From NCBI RefSeq assembly GCF_009730915.1, contig NC_052479.1, forward strand, positions 30,877,610 to 30,941,609: 64,000 bases of DNA, written 5' to 3'. A program made the translations under genes and the position numbers. The notes under the pieces were generated by a model. The model was not told the DNA's origin. It made no database searches and saw only the letters and a program-made list of their open reading frames with translations. Each line of letters starts with the position of its first letter. Position 1 is the stretch's first letter. Source of the stretch: Dioscorea cayenensis subsp. rotundata. Lineage: Eukaryota > Streptophyta > Magnoliopsida > Dioscoreales > Dioscoreaceae. This document shows positions 61,346 through 64,000 of this stretch, piece after piece.

Positions 61346-62151
61346 ACCTGTAACTAAAAATAACCAATAAGTAATGTGTTCTCATTCAATCAACTTACAG
61401 GTTTTGAATTACCAATCCTTTCGTTCTCTGGTGGTCAGAGATGTGTGCTACTCTCAAATCTCGATAGGTTCTAAGATCCAAAATTGGTATAAACCAAAAA
61501 CAAGGTTTCGGTGCTAAGTTCAGAAAAGACGCAACAAAATTATATCACAGATAAGTTGATGCCACAAAACAAAACATCCAAGATTGTCACAGATAAGTTG
61601 GTGGGCCGAAATATAACAATTACTTAAGCAGCCGGTCATTACCATTCCACACAGAATGTACCGTACCTCTCAGTGATGTAAAAAAAACAGGATTGCATTA
61701 AACGGCAGTAAAAAGACCACATTCTTGACCTGCAAATCAAATATATGAAATCAGAACCTTTGCACTTTCTGAAACATCTGTTTTTATATTCATAGAACCC
61801 TTTGACAGAAGTTGAATACAAGCAAGCAGCAGTTAATATCCCATTCTTTGCAGTTTGCCCGAGATCTGCTCATCTCAATATTATCCAATAATTTCAAGAA
61901 GTTTATAGATAAATGAGCGGTGATGCCTTCCCACAACGCATGATCTTTTACGTATCGTTGACTGTGACCCAGACTGTCTCTGTTGATCCAGACACATTGG
62001 CTCCCCAGAAAATGATTGAAAACAATTTAATTGTCTGTGGCCCCTCACAAGGACGGAATCGAATCTGTTAAAAATTTAGCAGTGACGATCAACAGGCACA
62101 CAAAGGAACTGATCATTAGTGCCGTGATGAATTTCAGTAAACATGATTTTC
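61346..62151 (-). other. 3' UTR and flank of the STRUBBELIG-family kinase
   Basis: Non-coding. The part adjacent to 62152 should be the 3' UTR of the minus-strand kinase. Confidence 0.5.
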
Positions 62152-63920
62152 TTAATAGTAGCGATAATCAAAATCATCACTCCAGTCACTCCGTCGAGAG
62201 GCACTGCTCAGAGTTCTACCAACTTTACCACCACCCATTCCCGTTCGCTGAATGCACAGAGCAAGGGCTTGCACCACTTCAGACATGAGAGGGCGAAATT
62301 CAGGCTCTGGCTGAACAAGCAGTATCAGAAAAACTTCAGAACCCAGCGCTAAAGAAAAAATACTATGTTATATGTGTCAAAAGAAACATGTGAATCAGAA
62401 GCATTGTGGTTTTTATCTGTATGTCACTGCACACACTCAGCAAAGGTATTATAGTAACCGATTCAATAACTGAATTTGTCAAATGTGCTAAACAAGGATG
62501 AGACTTAAAAAAGAATGTTACCCGGACACAGAGGGCTATAACATCTGCAAGCCGATGCAAAGACTTGGGAGGGTACAGACCTCGAAGGCCGGGGTCCACC
62601 ATCTGGGCCAATGCATTAATGTCATGGAGTTGTGATGCAGCCCATCGAACTAAAATTTGATCAGGTCTTGGCTTGGAGCTGAAAGCAGGAGGGTGAGTGA
62701 GAAAAAAACACCAAAGACAACAACTAAGATAAGAGAAGAAAACATAATCATACAAGTGACCAAACAATCAAGTAGTGAATAAATAACAAACCACTTTCAT
62801 GGTCATCACTGGAACTAAAATTACCATAATTGAAGGCCTCTGGGAGACCATGAAGAAAGGTGAGCCTTCTCATGGCAGATCACATTCTCATGTATCAAAA
62901 AATATTGACAAATCCGTAGATGGTGTGGATCAATATTTAACTTGAAGGATACTTGGCAAATAAATTTCTAGGCAGCCATTTATTCAATAAGAAACAAAGG
63001 AAAGCTTCTTCCATCTTTTTTTCAACAAAAAATGATGAGTCTAGAGATGAAGATTTGTATCACCATATCATCAGTCTCATTACCTGTCATAAGGCTTCCG
63101 ACCGGTTAGTAATTCCAGCATCACCACCCCAAAACTGTAGACATCACTCTTCAATGTATAGGCAGCAGGTTTGGTGCATTCAGGGGGGTTATAGCCTGGC
63201 CCAAGATTCTCACTTGTATCCTAATGCCAAAAACAAAAAAGCAAAGTCAGTAACAATGTTTTAAATACTAGACTTACATGTTTATAATTTAGTGAAAAAA
63301 TGCTGCAAGATACCTGGTAAAGGGCAGTAAGACCACAATCAGATAGATGGGGGTTAAGCTCCATATCGAGCAAAATGTTGGCTGACTTGATGTTCTTGTG
63401 AATCAAACATGGTGAGCATATTTCATGAAGATACCTGGAAAAGGTCAAATTCGCATCATTTAGTTTGCAAAATGAGAGAACATGGAAATTGGGCTTCATG
63501 GGCAATTGTAAGAGAGAAATACAAAAAGAACAATGGATAGAATAAGAAAAAGTAGAGTACATTTGAAAATGGAAATGTAGAGCTTAAGTTTGCATACAAA
63601 TGTAGGTGTTATGCTCAAAGAACAACTAGAAGATAGTTCACAACTTACTCTATCGCACGAGCTGTTCCAAGAGCAATTCTAACTCGTGTGTCCCAGGTCA
63701 GTGGCCTGCTGTATTCATCAGATAAATGTAGAAACTCATAAAGAGACCCATTCCTTTGAAATTCATAGACCAATAAACGTTGTCCCGGCTCCATACAGTA
63801 ACCAACAAGTTCAGCTATGTTTGAATGGTGCAGCCGAGAGATGTCAGACACTACTTCCATGAAATCTTTTAATATGCTTCCAGAAAAATCTGCTGTGTCT
63901 ATTTTCTTCACAGCCAAAAT
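62152..63920 (-). CDS. STRUBBELIG-receptor-family kinase, C-terminal part (5' end outside window)
   Basis: Exons 63920-63649, 63434-63314, 63220-63084, 62678-62522 and 62310-62152 join in phase to 281 residues plus stop. They give most of the kinase domain: the lysine in [19 protein letters not shown], then [12 protein letters not shown] where HRD would be (no catalytic Asp), SDCGL in place of DFG, GYNPPEC, and [21 protein letters not shown]. The tail is [14 protein letters not shown]. This pattern identifies the SRF/STRUBBELIG group of LRR-V receptor kinases, which signal in tissue morphogenesis and cell-wall responses, apparently without needing kinase activity. The LRR ectodomain and membrane helix must lie beyond 64000. 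Which SRF member it is cannot be decided from this part. Confidence 0.92.
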
Positions 63921-64000
63921 CTGTGGACATGAATGATATGAATAATAGGAAGACTTGATAGATGGTGGAAAGAAAATTTGAAACTCTTGTTTTTAAGTTC
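63921..64000 (-). other. Intron of the STRUBBELIG-family kinase at the window edge
   Basis: The sequence before the acceptor AG at 63922-63921 is intronic. The preceding exon is outside the window. Confidence 0.7.

Noticed and set aside
1..64000. tRNA, rRNA or known snRNA genes
   Set aside because: I looked for A/B-box and cloverleaf-like patterns and conserved rRNA cores by eye and saw none. A tRNAscan-SE/Infernal run would be decisive.

Overview
The window is plant nuclear DNA. The genes have many exons with canonical GT/AG introns, the intergenic sequence is AT-rich with long TA microsatellites, and LINE, Ty3/gypsy, hAT-like and Mutator-like transposon relics lie between and inside genes. 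The protein families are flowering-plant families: a pollen receptor-like kinase, an RLCK-VII kinase, a trihelix factor, plant GLE1 and a STRUBBELIG-family kinase. Species cannot be fixed from the sequence. The gene structures would fit a non-grass monocot, but that is only an impression.

Left gene-rich part (1-15.3 kb): four genes in tandem on the minus strand. They are a pollen-receptor-like LRR kinase (2984-381, 3 exons), a TruA-type tRNA pseudouridine synthase (7982-4372, 9 exons), a trihelix/SANT transcription factor related to ASR3 (9807-8309, 2 coding exons) and an N-myristoylated receptor-like cytoplasmic kinase close to PBL17 (15260-12211, 6 exons). I joined the exons by hand from splice sites and reading phase. 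Each model stays open from ATG to stop.

Centre (15.3-35 kb): two 5'-truncated LINE copies on the minus strand, then the mRNA-export factor gene GLE1 (+, about 20.5-33.5 kb, 15 coding exons, 634 codons). GLE1 contains two intronic tandem duplications, and one of them duplicates a splice acceptor. A 1000-N assembly gap follows at 34258-35257.

Repeat-dominated part (35-61 kb): a decayed near-full-length LINE (35.3-41.76 kb) with a 372-bp foldback MITE nested in it; a 914-bp hAT-like non-autonomous element; a long inverted-repeat element; a broken Ty3/gypsy element (about 46.5-55.4 kb) interrupted by a 3.78-kb TG..CA insertion with 5-bp target duplications, best read as a solo LTR; a pseudogene copy of the 5' end of GLE1 (56.15-59.24 kb), itself carrying a 1.43-kb solo LTR; an LTR/PBS fragment; and a third truncated LINE (59.46-60.92 kb).

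Right end: the C-terminal kinase half of a STRUBBELIG-receptor-family kinase (minus strand, 63920-62152). Its 5' part lies beyond the window.

The genes are independent housekeeping, signalling and transcription genes, and I see no operon-like or cluster logic. The most informative structures are evolutionary: nested insertions with readable target duplications, an empty-site/filled-site pair, a circularly permuted partial duplication of the GLE1 locus, and two genes in which a 3' splice site has been locally duplicated. I found no convincing new molecular system.
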